This document shows positions 57,175 through 64,000 of a stretch of DNA of 64,000 nt, piece by piece; positions within the stretch are counted from its first letter, which is position 1, and the number at the start of each line of letters is the position of its first letter. Source of the stretch: Aquaspirillum sp. LM1 (lineage in GTDB: Bacteria > Pseudomonadota > Gammaproteobacteria > Burkholderiales > Aquaspirillaceae). Under the pieces are notes generated by a model, which worked only from the letters and a program-made list of their open reading frames with translations, searched no databases and was not told where the DNA came from. The stretch is taken from the NCBI RefSeq assembly GCF_002002905.1, contig NZ_CP019509.1, positions 2,142,501 through 2,206,500 of the forward strand. The letters are read 5' to 3'. The position numbers and the translations under genes are program-made.

Positions 57175-58340
57175 CAGCAGGCTCCCGCCTGGCTGGCCGC
57201 CAGGACAGCAAAATCGTCCGCCGCGCTTACCGGTGGTAACACGGCTTGCCAGTCGGCCAGATCGGGCAAGGTGCGCACCTTGACCCCCAGCGCAGCAAAC
57301 AGGCGCTCGGTGTCGGCAGACAGCGGCGGACCAATCAACAAGGGATGGCGGGTGTGAATCAGCCCGAGCACATCAAGCAGCGGCCTCCGCACCAGCCAGT
57401 AGCCCAGTCCGCGCCGCAGCGCGCCCGGTGCCGGGGCCAGCGCCCAGTCCACCAGCCGGCGTTGCCAGTGGCCGCGATTGGGCAGGCGCGCCTGCACCAG
57501 CGCCGCCAGCCGGCCATAGGTGTCGTGCGTGCCCGCCACCAGGGTGGGGCCAAGTTCACGACGGTCGTGGTCGCGGGTGGCCAGGTTTTCCGGAAAATTC
57601 AGCGCAAACCCTGCCACCAGCCACGGTGCCAGCAGGTAACGCACCTGGGCGGTGGCGGCGAATGCCCGCGCGGCCAGCGCACTGTCGCTGGCCTGCAGGC
57701 CTTCGCTGGCAATCAGCTGGGCAGCTTCGCCGAGCAAAAAGGCATGGCTCAGCGTGTATTGTTCGATTCCCCCCTCGCTCAGCCGCAAAAAGCGGAAAGC
57801 CACCGCATCGGGGTCAACCGCCAGGATCGACGCCTCTGCGGGTGGGGAGGTCAGCGCCTGGGCATACGCCACCCGGTTGGCGGCGTGGGCCGCCTTGCCC
57901 AGCCGCTGGCCATCGGCGTACACCACCGGCACGTCCGCCCCCAGCGCGGCCTGCGTCTGGGCCAGCTGTGCAGGCCCTTCGGCAAATACCAGCCGGGGGG
58001 CGGCGTACTGCAACAACGGGGTCAGGCTGGCGGGGGGCAACAGCGGGTCCAGCGCAGTCACCTCAGCACCCAGCGTCTGGGCTGCCAGGGTGAGCAGTAG
58101 CGCTTCCGGTCGTGGCGAGCTGAGCACCAGCAGGGTGTCTCCCTGGCTCAGCCCCAGCCCGGCCAGCTGACTGACCAGCCGGGCCACCTCATCGGCCAGC
58201 GCCTGCCAGCTGAATTCCTGCCAGATGCCCAGCCGCTTGTGACGCAGGCCAATCTGCCTGCCGCGCAGCCGCGCCAGCTGACGCAAGGCCGCTGGCAGGG
58301 TGGGCAGTGGATGAGCCACAGAAGACAATGCGCGAGCCAT
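57174..58340 (-). CDS. Truncated, degenerate AMP-binding (acyl-CoA synthetase-like) protein
   Basis: 388 residues. N-terminal ANL layout (QLARLRGRQIGLRHKRLGIW, LGLSQGDTLLVLSSPRPEAL, GAEVTALDPLLPP). The P-loop that should read YTSGTTGxPKG is here FRFLRLSEGGIEQYTLSH (about 183-199), so ATP binding is likely lost. The C-terminal catalytic domain is missing, about 250 residues short. AMP-ligase genes often sit beside Liv transporters of this type; here it appears to be a pseudo-enzyme or a decaying gene. In frame between sfnG (16-bp gap) and livG (1-nt overlap). Confidence 0.7.
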   Translation of the reverse strand: MARALSSVAHPLPTLPAALRQLARLRGRQIGLRHKRLGIWQEFSWQALADEVARLVSQLAGLGLSQGDTLLVLSSPRPEALLLTLAAQTLGAEVTALDPLLPPASLTPLLQYAAPRLVFAEGPAQLAQTQAALGADVPVVYADGQRLGKAAHAANRVAYAQALTSPPAEASILAVDPDAVAFRFLRLSEGGIEQYTLSHAFLLGEAAQLIASEGLQASDSALAARAFAATAQVRYLLAPWLVAGFALNFPENLATRDHDRRELGPTLVAGTHDTYGRLAALVQARLPNRGHWQRRLVDWALAPAPGALRRGLGYWLVRRPLLDVLGLIHTRHPLLIGPPLSADTERLFAALGVKVRTLPDLADWQAVLPPVSAADDFAVLAASQAGAC

Positions 58341-58356
58341 GACCCCTCCCCGCCGC

Positions 58357-59463
58357 TTAGGCCGGCACCGCTTCGCGGGCAGCCGGTTGCGCCTGACGGG
58401 CTTCCAGCTCGCGCACCAGCGGCAGCACTTTTTCGCCGAAGTAGGCCACTTCTTCCTGGAAGTGCAGGAAGCCAGACAGAATCAGATCCACACCCACGGC
58501 CTTGAGCGCCACGATGCGCTCGGCGATTTGCTGCGGGGTGCCGATCAGATTGGTCTTGAAGCCGTCGTTGTACTGCACCAGATCCTCAAAGGTGGACTTG
58601 GCCCAGTTGCCTTCGCCTTCCGGGCTGGCGGCACCGGCTTGCTTGACTTCGTGACCAAAGGCGCGCACAGCCTCCGGGTCGGCGTGTTCGATGATTTCCG
58701 CCAGCACGGCCTGGGCTTCTTCCTCGGTGTCGCGGGCAATGATGAAGGCGTTGATGCCGATCTTGACCTGATGGTTGTTGGCAGCGGCCTTGGCGCGGAT
58801 GTCATCCACCTGAGCCTTGATGCCTTCCACGGTGTTGCCGTTGGTGAAGTACCAATCAGCGGCGCGCGAGGCCATGTCGCGAGCGGCGCGCGAGCTGCCG
58901 CCCTGGAAGATTTCCGGGCGCGGCTGTTGCAGCGGTCTCGGTTTCAGGCTGTAGTTGTGGAAGCGGTAGAAGTCGCCCTTGTAGGTGAAGTTGTCCTGGG
59001 TCCAGATGCCCTTGAGCACGTCGATGAATTCTTCCGAACGGCGATAGCGTTCGTCGTGCTCCAGCCACGGCTCGCCGATGGCGGTGAATTCGCCACGGAA
59101 CCATCCGGAAACAATGTTCACCGCAATGCGGCCATTGGTCAGGTGCGAGATGGTGGAAATCTGCTTGGCCAGCACCGCCGGATGCCACGGGCCTGGCAGG
59201 ATGGCGGCGATTACCCGCAGCTTGTCGGTGGCGGCCAGCAGCGCATGGCTGATCGCCACCGATTCATGCTGATATTCCGCGCCATAGCCAGCGGTAAAAC
59301 GAATCTGCGACAGCGCATATTCAAAACCGGCGTTTTCGGCAATTTGCGCCAGTTTGCGGTTGTAATCGATATCCCAGCTGGTGCGCTGCGGAATCTTGCT
59401 GATTACCAGACCGCCACTGACATTTGGCACCCAGTAGGCAAATTTGATCGGGGCTTGGCTCAT
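58357..59463 (-). CDS. sfnG: Dimethyl sulfone monooxygenase SfnG (FMNH2-dependent)
   Basis: 368 residues from the ATG at 59463 (complement; GGGAG upstream). Luciferase-like barrel: IKFAYWVPNVSGGLVISKIP, SQIRFTAGYGAEYQHESVAI, LPGPWHPAVLAKQISTISHL, VNIVSGWFRGEF, FQGGSSRAARDMASRAAD. Oxidises dimethyl sulfone to methanesulfinate using FMNH2. First gene of an operon with the AMP-like and Liv genes. A sigma-54 promoter and TGCTG..CAGCA site lie upstream. Confidence 0.92.
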   Translation of the reverse strand: MSQAPIKFAYWVPNVSGGLVISKIPQRTSWDIDYNRKLAQIAENAGFEYALSQIRFTAGYGAEYQHESVAISHALLAATDKLRVIAAILPGPWHPAVLAKQISTISHLTNGRIAVNIVSGWFRGEFTAIGEPWLEHDERYRRSEEFIDVLKGIWTQDNFTYKGDFYRFHNYSLKPRPLQQPRPEIFQGGSSRAARDMASRAADWYFTNGNTVEGIKAQVDDIRAKAAANNHQVKIGINAFIIARDTEEEAQAVLAEIIEHADPEAVRAFGHEVKQAGAASPEGEGNWAKSTFEDLVQYNDGFKTNLIGTPQQIAERIVALKAVGVDLILSGFLHFQEEVAYFGEKVLPLVRELEARQAQPAAREAVPA

Positions 59464-59514
59464 GGTTTATCTCCCAGTGAAAGACGTAAACAAAAATAAT
59501 TTGGCAAAAGCGGG

Positions 59515-59527
59515 GGCTGATTCAGCA
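59515..59527. promoter_or_regulatory. SfnR-like site near the sfnG start
   Basis: GGCTGATTCAGCA, one half of the TGCTGAnTCAGCA palindrome with a changed first base. It lies downstream of the -12 element, unlike the other sites. Confidence 0.45.
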
Positions 59528-59582
59528 GCAGACGGAAGGGCATGAAACCCGATACCGCAGCAGAATCTTTCAATCAATATAT

Positions 59583-59598
59583 AGCAGCAAGTTTGCCA
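59583..59598 (-). promoter_or_regulatory. Sigma-54 promoter of the sfnG operon
   Basis: On the minus strand TGGCAAACTTGCTGCT fits TGGCACR-N4-TTGCW with the invariant GG and GC ten bases apart. It lies 120 bp upstream of the sfnG ATG, and a TGCTG-N6-CAGCA palindrome is about 90 bp further upstream. Confidence 0.75.
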
Positions 59599-59683
59599 GT
59601 TTAATTATTGTTTATATTCAGTAACTTATAAAACAATCCGGCGAATGGGGGATTATTATTTTTCAGCACCCCTGCTGATGGGC

Positions 59684-59699
59684 TGCTGATTTTTCAGCA
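59684..59699. promoter_or_regulatory. SfnR-type upstream activator site for sfnG
   Basis: TGCTGATTTTTCAGCA: TGCTG and CAGCA arms around six bases. An inverse pair CAGCA-CCCC-TGCTG is at 59664-59677. The spacing of about 90-100 bp to the -24 element is normal for an enhancer-binding protein. Confidence 0.65.
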
Positions 59700-59861
59700 T
59701 ATTCAACCCTCTGAATGAACTTGCTCCATTCAAGCCGTATTGCCCTATGCGGAAACAGAAGAAACTTCCGGCAGCGTGCAATACATCAGCCAGACATCAA
59801 GACCATGGTACTGACCAGTAAAAATCCAATGAATTTTTCTGAATTTTATTGCTTTTGACAT

Positions 59862-59894
59862 AAAAAACCACCGGAGGCAATTGCCATCCGGTGG
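59862..59894 (-). terminator. Rho-independent terminator of the sfnB-ribB operon
   Basis: Minus strand: CCACCGGA, inner palindrome GGCAATTGCC, TCCGGTGG, followed by TTTTTTATG. It lies 58 bp after the ribB stop. Confidence 0.85.
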
Positions 59895-59951
59895 AATAAG
59901 GGGTAAAGCAGTGGGTTCAAAAAGGAAGAGGCCGTCACGTCATCGTGAGGG

Positions 59952-60638
59952 TCAGGACACCGCCACCGGCACACTCAAGCTGCGCCGGGCCGTGGCCGGA
60001 CGGGCGGGGGCGTGCTGCTGGCGGTAGGCAATCAGCGCGCTGATGGTGATGATGGTCAGCTGGTGCTGACGGGCAAACCGCAGCAAGTCGGGTCGGCGCG
60101 CCATCGAGCCATCGTCGTTGACGATTTCGCACAACACCCCGGCAGGGTAATGGCCTGCCAGCTGGGCCAGATCCAGCGCTGCTTCGGTATGGCCAGGCCG
60201 CGCCAGCACGCCGCCTTCACGGTAGCGCAATGGAAAAATATGGCCGGGCCGGGAGAAATCATCGGCCAGCGCTTCCGGGTTGGCCAGGGCGCGCAGGGTG
60301 GCGGCGCGGTCGGCGGCGGAAATGCCGGTGCTGGTGCCATGGCGGTAATCTACCGTCACGGTAAATGCGGTGCCCTGCGCTTCGGTATTGCGCGCCACCA
60401 TCAGCGGCAGCGCCAGTTCATCCAGCCGCTCGCCGTGCAGCGCCACGCACACCACGCCGCTGCTGTGGCGCACCAGAAACGCCATCTGTTCCTGGGTGAT
60501 GGTGTCGGCGGCGATGATCAAGTCGCCTTCGTTTTCGCGGTCGAGGTCATCCACCACCACCACAAATTCGCCACGTGCGACGGCGGCAATCGCGGCGTGC
60601 GCCGGGTCGAAGCCGGCTTCTTCTGCAAAATCGGTCAT
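59952..60638 (-). CDS. ribB: 3,4-dihydroxy-2-butanone 4-phosphate synthase
   Basis: 228 residues from the ATG at 60638 (complement). RibB motifs: VVVVDDLDRENEGDLIIAAD (in two parts), MAFLVRHSSGVVCVAL, VDYRHGTSTGISAADRAATL, DFSRPGHIFPLRYREGGVL, RPGHTEAALDLAQLAG, GVLCEIVNDDGSMAR. Makes the xylene-ring precursor of riboflavin. Co-transcribed 19 bp behind an SfnB-type flavoprotein gene, presumably to raise FMN supply for SfnG and SfnB. Confidence 0.95.
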   Translation of the reverse strand: MTDFAEEAGFDPAHAAIAAVARGEFVVVVDDLDRENEGDLIIAADTITQEQMAFLVRHSSGVVCVALHGERLDELALPLMVARNTEAQGTAFTVTVDYRHGTSTGISAADRAATLRALANPEALADDFSRPGHIFPLRYREGGVLARPGHTEAALDLAQLAGHYPAGVLCEIVNDDGSMARRPDLLRFARQHQLTIITISALIAYRQQHAPARPATARRSLSVPVAVS

Positions 60639-60657
60639 GATCGTGTCCTGTTGTCGG

Positions 60658-61854
60658 TCAGGCGTAAAAAGACGGCTGGGGGTAGCTGTCATTCAGCGCC
60701 CAGTTGCCCAGTTCCTGTAATTTGTAATCCACCGGATCGTGCAGGCTATGCACGCGCAGATTGCGCCAGAAGCGGTCCAGACGCAGCGCCGCCGTGGTGG
60801 CGCGCGCGCCGGTCACGTCAAACATCCGGCTGGTCAGATCCAGCCCCACCCTGGCGGCGGTCACCTTGGCGGCGGCCACGCTGATGGCCAGTTGTCCCCG
60901 GCGCGCGGCATCCAGCTGTTCGCCCAGCGCCCAGGCGCTGTCCAGTTCGGCGGCGGCGCGTTCGGCCAGCAGGCGCGCCCCCTCCAGCCCGGCCCAGAAT
61001 TCGCCGTAATGCAGCAGGGTGTACGGATCCTGGTTGGCGCTGCTGGCCAGCGAGGTGGGCCACCGCCGGCGCTGGGTCAGCGAATAGCGCTTGGCTTCGG
61101 CCAGTGCGCCTTCGGCAATGCCCAGGTAAATGATGGTGAGGATCAGCTGGGCAATCAGCGGACGCAGGGTGGAAAACGGCGTGGACAATGGGCCGGGCTC
61201 CAGCAGGGCTTCATGGCTGGCCACGCGCACCTGGTTGAAATCCGCCCCGCCGCTATCGGTCTGGCGCTGGCCGATATTGTCCCAGTCGTGGTACAGGGTG
61301 ATGCCCTCACGCCGGGTGGGCAGGGCGGCAATCAGCAGCTTGTCGCTGTGCGGCTGCACGGCTGACACCACCAGCATGTCGGAATCCAGCGCGCCGGAGC
61401 AAAAGCTCTTGCTGCCATGAAACTGGTAGCCCTGCGCGTCGGCAACCGCTACGGTGCGGGTGTCCAGCGGGTTCAGCGCATTGCCCCAGAACCAGCGTTC
61501 GCGCACGGTGGATTCAAACCACGGCTGCCACTGCGCCGGCTGGCCAAACAGCCGTACCGTGGCCAGCAGCAGGTGCTGAAAGGCAAACACATGGGCCACC
61601 GAGCTATCCACCCGGGCAAACTGGCGCACAATCGCCAGGGTGTCCTGCCAGTTGGCCCCCAGCCCACCGTGCTCGGTGGGAATGATCAGGGTGAGCAGAC
61701 CGCTTTGCCGCAGGGCGTCGCGCTCGGCTTTCGGGGTTCCCCCCAGTTGGTCACGCTCGACCGCAGTTTGGGCAAATTGTGCCGCCAGGGTCGTGGCGCG
61801 CTGAAAAATGTCGTCACGCGAGAGGGCAGCCTTGCTTTGCTGATGGTTTTTCAT
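60658..61854 (-). CDS. SfnB-family sulfur acquisition flavoprotein (acyl-CoA dehydrogenase-like), copy 1
   Basis: 398 residues. DszC/SfnB branch: [104 protein letters not shown]. Thought to be FMNH2-dependent, acting on organosulfur compounds. Paralog of the gene at 62490, which is transcribed in the opposite direction. Followed by ribB; a sigma-54 promoter is at 62087-62102. Confidence 0.85.
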   Translation of the reverse strand: MKNHQQSKAALSRDDIFQRATTLAAQFAQTAVERDQLGGTPKAERDALRQSGLLTLIIPTEHGGLGANWQDTLAIVRQFARVDSSVAHVFAFQHLLLATVRLFGQPAQWQPWFESTVRERWFWGNALNPLDTRTVAVADAQGYQFHGSKSFCSGALDSDMLVVSAVQPHSDKLLIAALPTRREGITLYHDWDNIGQRQTDSGGADFNQVRVASHEALLEPGPLSTPFSTLRPLIAQLILTIIYLGIAEGALAEAKRYSLTQRRRWPTSLASSANQDPYTLLHYGEFWAGLEGARLLAERAAAELDSAWALGEQLDAARRGQLAISVAAAKVTAARVGLDLTSRMFDVTGARATTAALRLDRFWRNLRVHSLHDPVDYKLQELGNWALNDSYPQPSFYA

Positions 61855-62086
61855 GACCCGATAGCCTATTTAAGTTAAAGCCGCTCACACAATCCAGCGT
61901 AGCGGTTCTGGCCAGACGCGCCGCTGCAGACAGTACGCGTCGGCACCACAACGCCAGAGGGTTGGTGAGTGGCCCTTATTGCTGATTAACCCAATTCCAG
62001 GGTTCCGCCCCCATACTGCCGAACTGAATTGACCTGGTTTGTTATTTTCAGCCTGATGCTGGTTCAGGCGGAATAGCCAACCAAAC

Positions 62087-62102
62087 AGCAGATACCATGC
62101 CA
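62087..62102 (-). promoter_or_regulatory. Sigma-54 promoter of the minus-strand sfnB-ribB operon
   Basis: Minus strand TGGCATGGTATCTGCT has GG and GC ten bases apart and matches TGGCACR-N4-TTGCW at all but two defined positions. It is about 230 bp upstream of the ATG, with palindromic activator sites 60-170 bp further upstream. Confidence 0.72.
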
Positions 62103-62163
62103 TCCTGGCCATTTCGCATGAAATCCGCCCGATCTGTTGCCCAGCCATCAGTTTTGCTGCCCA

Positions 62164-62203
62164 GCCCACAGGGATTGCTGCTTAATCAGCAATCCCTGTG
62201 GGC
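62164..62203. promoter_or_regulatory. 17-bp inverted repeat with an SfnR-type core
   Basis: Perfect 17-bp arms (62164-62180 and 62187-62203) around CTTAAT, with TGCTG-N6-CAGCA at the centre (62176-62191), the same spacing as the sfnG upstream site. Confidence 0.65.
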
Positions 62204-62230
62204 AGAGGTATGATCTTCCACTTGGCACGA

Positions 62231-62275
62231 CTGCTGAATCAGCAGCATGTCTTCCGCATGCTGCTGATTCAGCAA
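62231..62275. promoter_or_regulatory. Double SfnR-type activator site
   Basis: Two palindromes, CTGCTGAATCAGCAG (62231-62245) and TGCTGATTCAGCA (62262-62274), are themselves arranged as an 18-bp perfect inverted repeat (62232-62249 with 62257-62274). Placed between the two divergent sigma-54 promoters, about 80 bp from the plus-strand one, so it can serve both. Confidence 0.72.
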
Positions 62276-62355
62276 CAGCCTATTTTTCTTACAGCAGAAT
62301 TTCTGCTTAGCAATCAACTTTTTTCGCAGGTCAGTGCTGCGCAAATCCTTTATGC

Positions 62356-62371
62356 TGGCCCGACAGCAGCA
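62356..62371 (+). promoter_or_regulatory. Sigma-54 promoter of the plus-strand sfnB-sfnR operon
   Basis: TGGCCCGACAGCAGCA keeps GG and GC ten bases apart but is weaker elsewhere than the other two -24/-12 elements. It lies 120 bp before the ATG and 80 bp after the double activator site. Confidence 0.5.
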
Positions 62372-62489
62372 CAAGCACGACGCATAACCCGGTCAGTGCT
62401 GATTGAACAGCATCGCGGGCAGCCAATTAAAACCGGCAGCCATGTTTGCTCGTGATTGCCCCCACTCCATACTCAAGGAAAACCACGTC

Positions 62490-63677
62490 ATGGCTTACTG
62501 GACTGCCGAAGACACCACGGACAGCCCACTGCAGATTGCCCGATCGCTGGCCGAGGCATTTGCCCGCACGGCGGTAGAGCGCGACAACCAGGGCGGCACG
62601 CCCAAGGCCGAGCGCGATGCCATCCGCCACAGCGGCCTGCTGCGCCTGTCGATTCCGCGCCAGTACGGCGGGCTGGGGGCCAACTGGCACGACACGCTGA
62701 TTGTGGTGCGCGAACTGGCCAGGGTGGATAGCTCGATTGGCCATGTGTTTGCCTTTCACCACCTGATGCTGGCGTCGATCCGCCTGTTTGCCCAGCCGGA
62801 ACAATGGCAACCCTGGTATGAGCATACCGCCCGCCATCAGTGGTTTTGGGGCAATGCAATGAACCCGCTGGACACGCGTACCCTGTGCCGGGAGTTTTCC
62901 GGCTGGTATGAGTTATCGGGTAAAAAGAGTTTTTGCTCTGGCGCGCTGGATTCAGAAATGCTGCTGGTGTCAGCCATTGGTGAATCCAACCAGAAATTCA
63001 TCACCGCCGCCGTGCCCACGGCCCGCAGCGGCATTGCCATCATTCAGGATTGGGATAATATCGGCCAGCGGCAAACTGATAGCGGCAGCGTAAACTTTGA
63101 ACGGGTGCGGATTGAGCACAAGGAAATTCTGGGCGACCCCGGCCCATTGAGCACACCATTTTCCTGTTTGCGCTCGCTGCTGGCCCAGCTGATTCTGACC
63201 AATATTTATATTGGCATTGCCGAGGGGGCATTTGCCGAGGCCAAATATTATACCCTGCACGAAGCCCGGCCCTGGTTTTTGTCCGGTTTAAGCCAGATTC
63301 AGGATGATCCGTATATCCTGAATCACTATGGTGAATTCTGGATGGGGCTGGAAACAGTGCGCACGCTGGCCAACCGCGCCGCCGAGCAACTGGATGCCGC
63401 TTACCAGCAAGGCGAGCGGCTGAGTGAAGCTGAACGCGGCCAGGTGGCCGTGGCAGTGTCGGTGGCCAAAGTGGCCGCCACCCGGGTGGGCCTGGATCTG
63501 ACCAGCCGGATGTTTGACGTGGCCGGTGCCCGCGCCACCCATGCCGGGCTGCGGCTGGACCGCTACTGGCGCAACCTGCGCACCCACACGCTACACGACC
63601 CAATAGACTACAAGATCAGGGAGCTAGGAACATGGGCTTTGATGGAACGCTACCCCACACCGACGTTTTATTCATGA
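62490..63677 (+). CDS. sfnB: SfnB-family sulfur acquisition flavoprotein (acyl-CoA dehydrogenase-like), copy 2
   Basis: 395 residues from the ATG at 62490 (AAGGA at 62475-62479). Same landmarks as the divergent paralog: [109 protein letters not shown]. Stop codon overlaps the sfnR start by 4 nt (ATGA), so it is coupled to its regulator and more likely the sfnB orthologue. Confidence 0.86.
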   Translation: MAYWTAEDTTDSPLQIARSLAEAFARTAVERDNQGGTPKAERDAIRHSGLLRLSIPRQYGGLGANWHDTLIVVRELARVDSSIGHVFAFHHLMLASIRLFAQPEQWQPWYEHTARHQWFWGNAMNPLDTRTLCREFSGWYELSGKKSFCSGALDSEMLLVSAIGESNQKFITAAVPTARSGIAIIQDWDNIGQRQTDSGSVNFERVRIEHKEILGDPGPLSTPFSCLRSLLAQLILTNIYIGIAEGAFAEAKYYTLHEARPWFLSGLSQIQDDPYILNHYGEFWMGLETVRTLANRAAEQLDAAYQQGERLSEAERGQVAVAVSVAKVAATRVGLDLTSRMFDVAGARATHAGLRLDRYWRNLRTHTLHDPIDYKIRELGTWALMERYPTPTFYS

Positions 63678-64000
63678 ACCACGCAGACAGACGCCCGGCC
63701 AGGCCGGCCCACGACCCTGGGCGCGGGGTGATTACCCTGCCCAACCCGCAATCGCTGACCACCTCGATCCGCGCCACGGCCCAGGTGTTTGAAGACCCGC
63801 AGTCGGTGGCGCTGCTGGCGCGCATCCGCCAGATCGCCCCCAGCGAAGCCAATGTGCTGATCATTGGCGAAACCGGCACCGGCAAGGAGCTGGTGGCACG
63901 CCATGTGCACGCGCTCAGTCATCGTCACGGCCAGCCGTTTCTGGCGGTGAATTGCGGTGCGTTTTCAGAAAACCTGGTGGAAAGCGAGCTGTTCGGCCAC
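63674..64000 (+). CDS. sfnR: Sigma-54-dependent activator SfnR, N-terminal part
   Basis: 109 codons visible, then cut by the window end. After a ~30-residue N-terminus with no receiver domain, the AAA+ module begins: [20 protein letters not shown], Walker [20 protein letters not shown] (about 64-82), [20 protein letters not shown] (GAFTGA-proximal region). Absence of a receiver domain agrees with SfnR. The ATG lies in the ATGA overlap with sfnB. Likely controls the three sigma-54 promoters found nearby. Confidence 0.88.
   Translation, partial: MNHADRRPARPAHDPGRGVITLPNPQSLTTSIRATAQVFEDPQSVALLARIRQIAPSEANVLIIGETGTGKELVARHVHALSHRHGQPFLAVNCGAFSENLVESELFGH

Overview
The window is GC-rich chromosomal DNA from a betaproteobacterium. 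The 5' end of a 16S rRNA gene (complement of 1-234), the Chromobacterium-like gene content and the dispersed GC-rich intergenic repeats point to the order Neisseriales (Chromobacteriaceae or a relative). I do not name a genus. Nearly all DNA is coding, in short operons with 4-nt ATGA overlaps.

Layout: (1) 1-480, start of a 16S gene with boxA and a consensus rrn promoter. (2) 0.95-8.1 kb, the leucine/isovalerate (liu) catabolic operon liuR-liuA-liuB-liuC-liuD-liuE with two matching operators, followed by a 264-bp tandem repeat and acetoacetyl-CoA synthetase (9.2-11.2 kb). Leucine is degraded to acetyl-CoA and acetoacetate, and acetoacetate is re-activated. An acetoacetyl-CoA reductase (phaB type) at 47.5 kb could channel it to polyhydroxybutyrate. 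(3) 11.3-12.4 kb, a TnpB remnant running straight into a 14-repeat orphan CRISPR array of the type I-F repeat class, with no cas genes in the window. (4) 12.5-20.2 kb, mixed housekeeping and regulatory genes (MocR-type regulator, ccoG, dusA, rdgB, hemW, TetR regulator/HPP membrane protein). (5) 20.3-29.1 kb, a 2-aminoethylphosphonate gene set: PhnF-type regulator, ABC importer, PhnZ-like HD di-iron oxygenase, PhnW, PhnX and a FAD oxidoreductase, with two copies of a CATCTAGA-type operator. (6) 29-43.5 kb, chemoreceptors, ArsR-type regulator, TamA-like protein, dcd, ornithine decarboxylase with a leader ORF, glyA, and a strong candidate small RNA at 40.68-40.78 kb. (7) 43.56-47.03 kb, a single 1157-residue protein with a PD-(D/E)xK nuclease domain, a STAND-type P-loop NTPase and a C-terminal array of 34-residue helical repeats, about six of them almost identical in DNA. 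It looks like a bacterial NLR/Avs-type defence sensor and is the most interesting gene here. (8) 47.5-51.6 kb, phaB, a CsbD-like protein, rsgA, M48 peptidase and orn. (9) 52-64 kb, an organosulfur acquisition region: the sfnG operon carrying a Liv-type ABC transporter whose binding-protein gene has an internal amber codon, ribB, two divergent sfnB-type flavoproteins and sfnR (cut by the window end). Three sigma-54 -24/-12 elements and repeated TGCTG...CAGCA palindromes tie these genes into one regulon.

Functional assignments rest on motifs read in the sequence plus general family knowledge. No database search was run.
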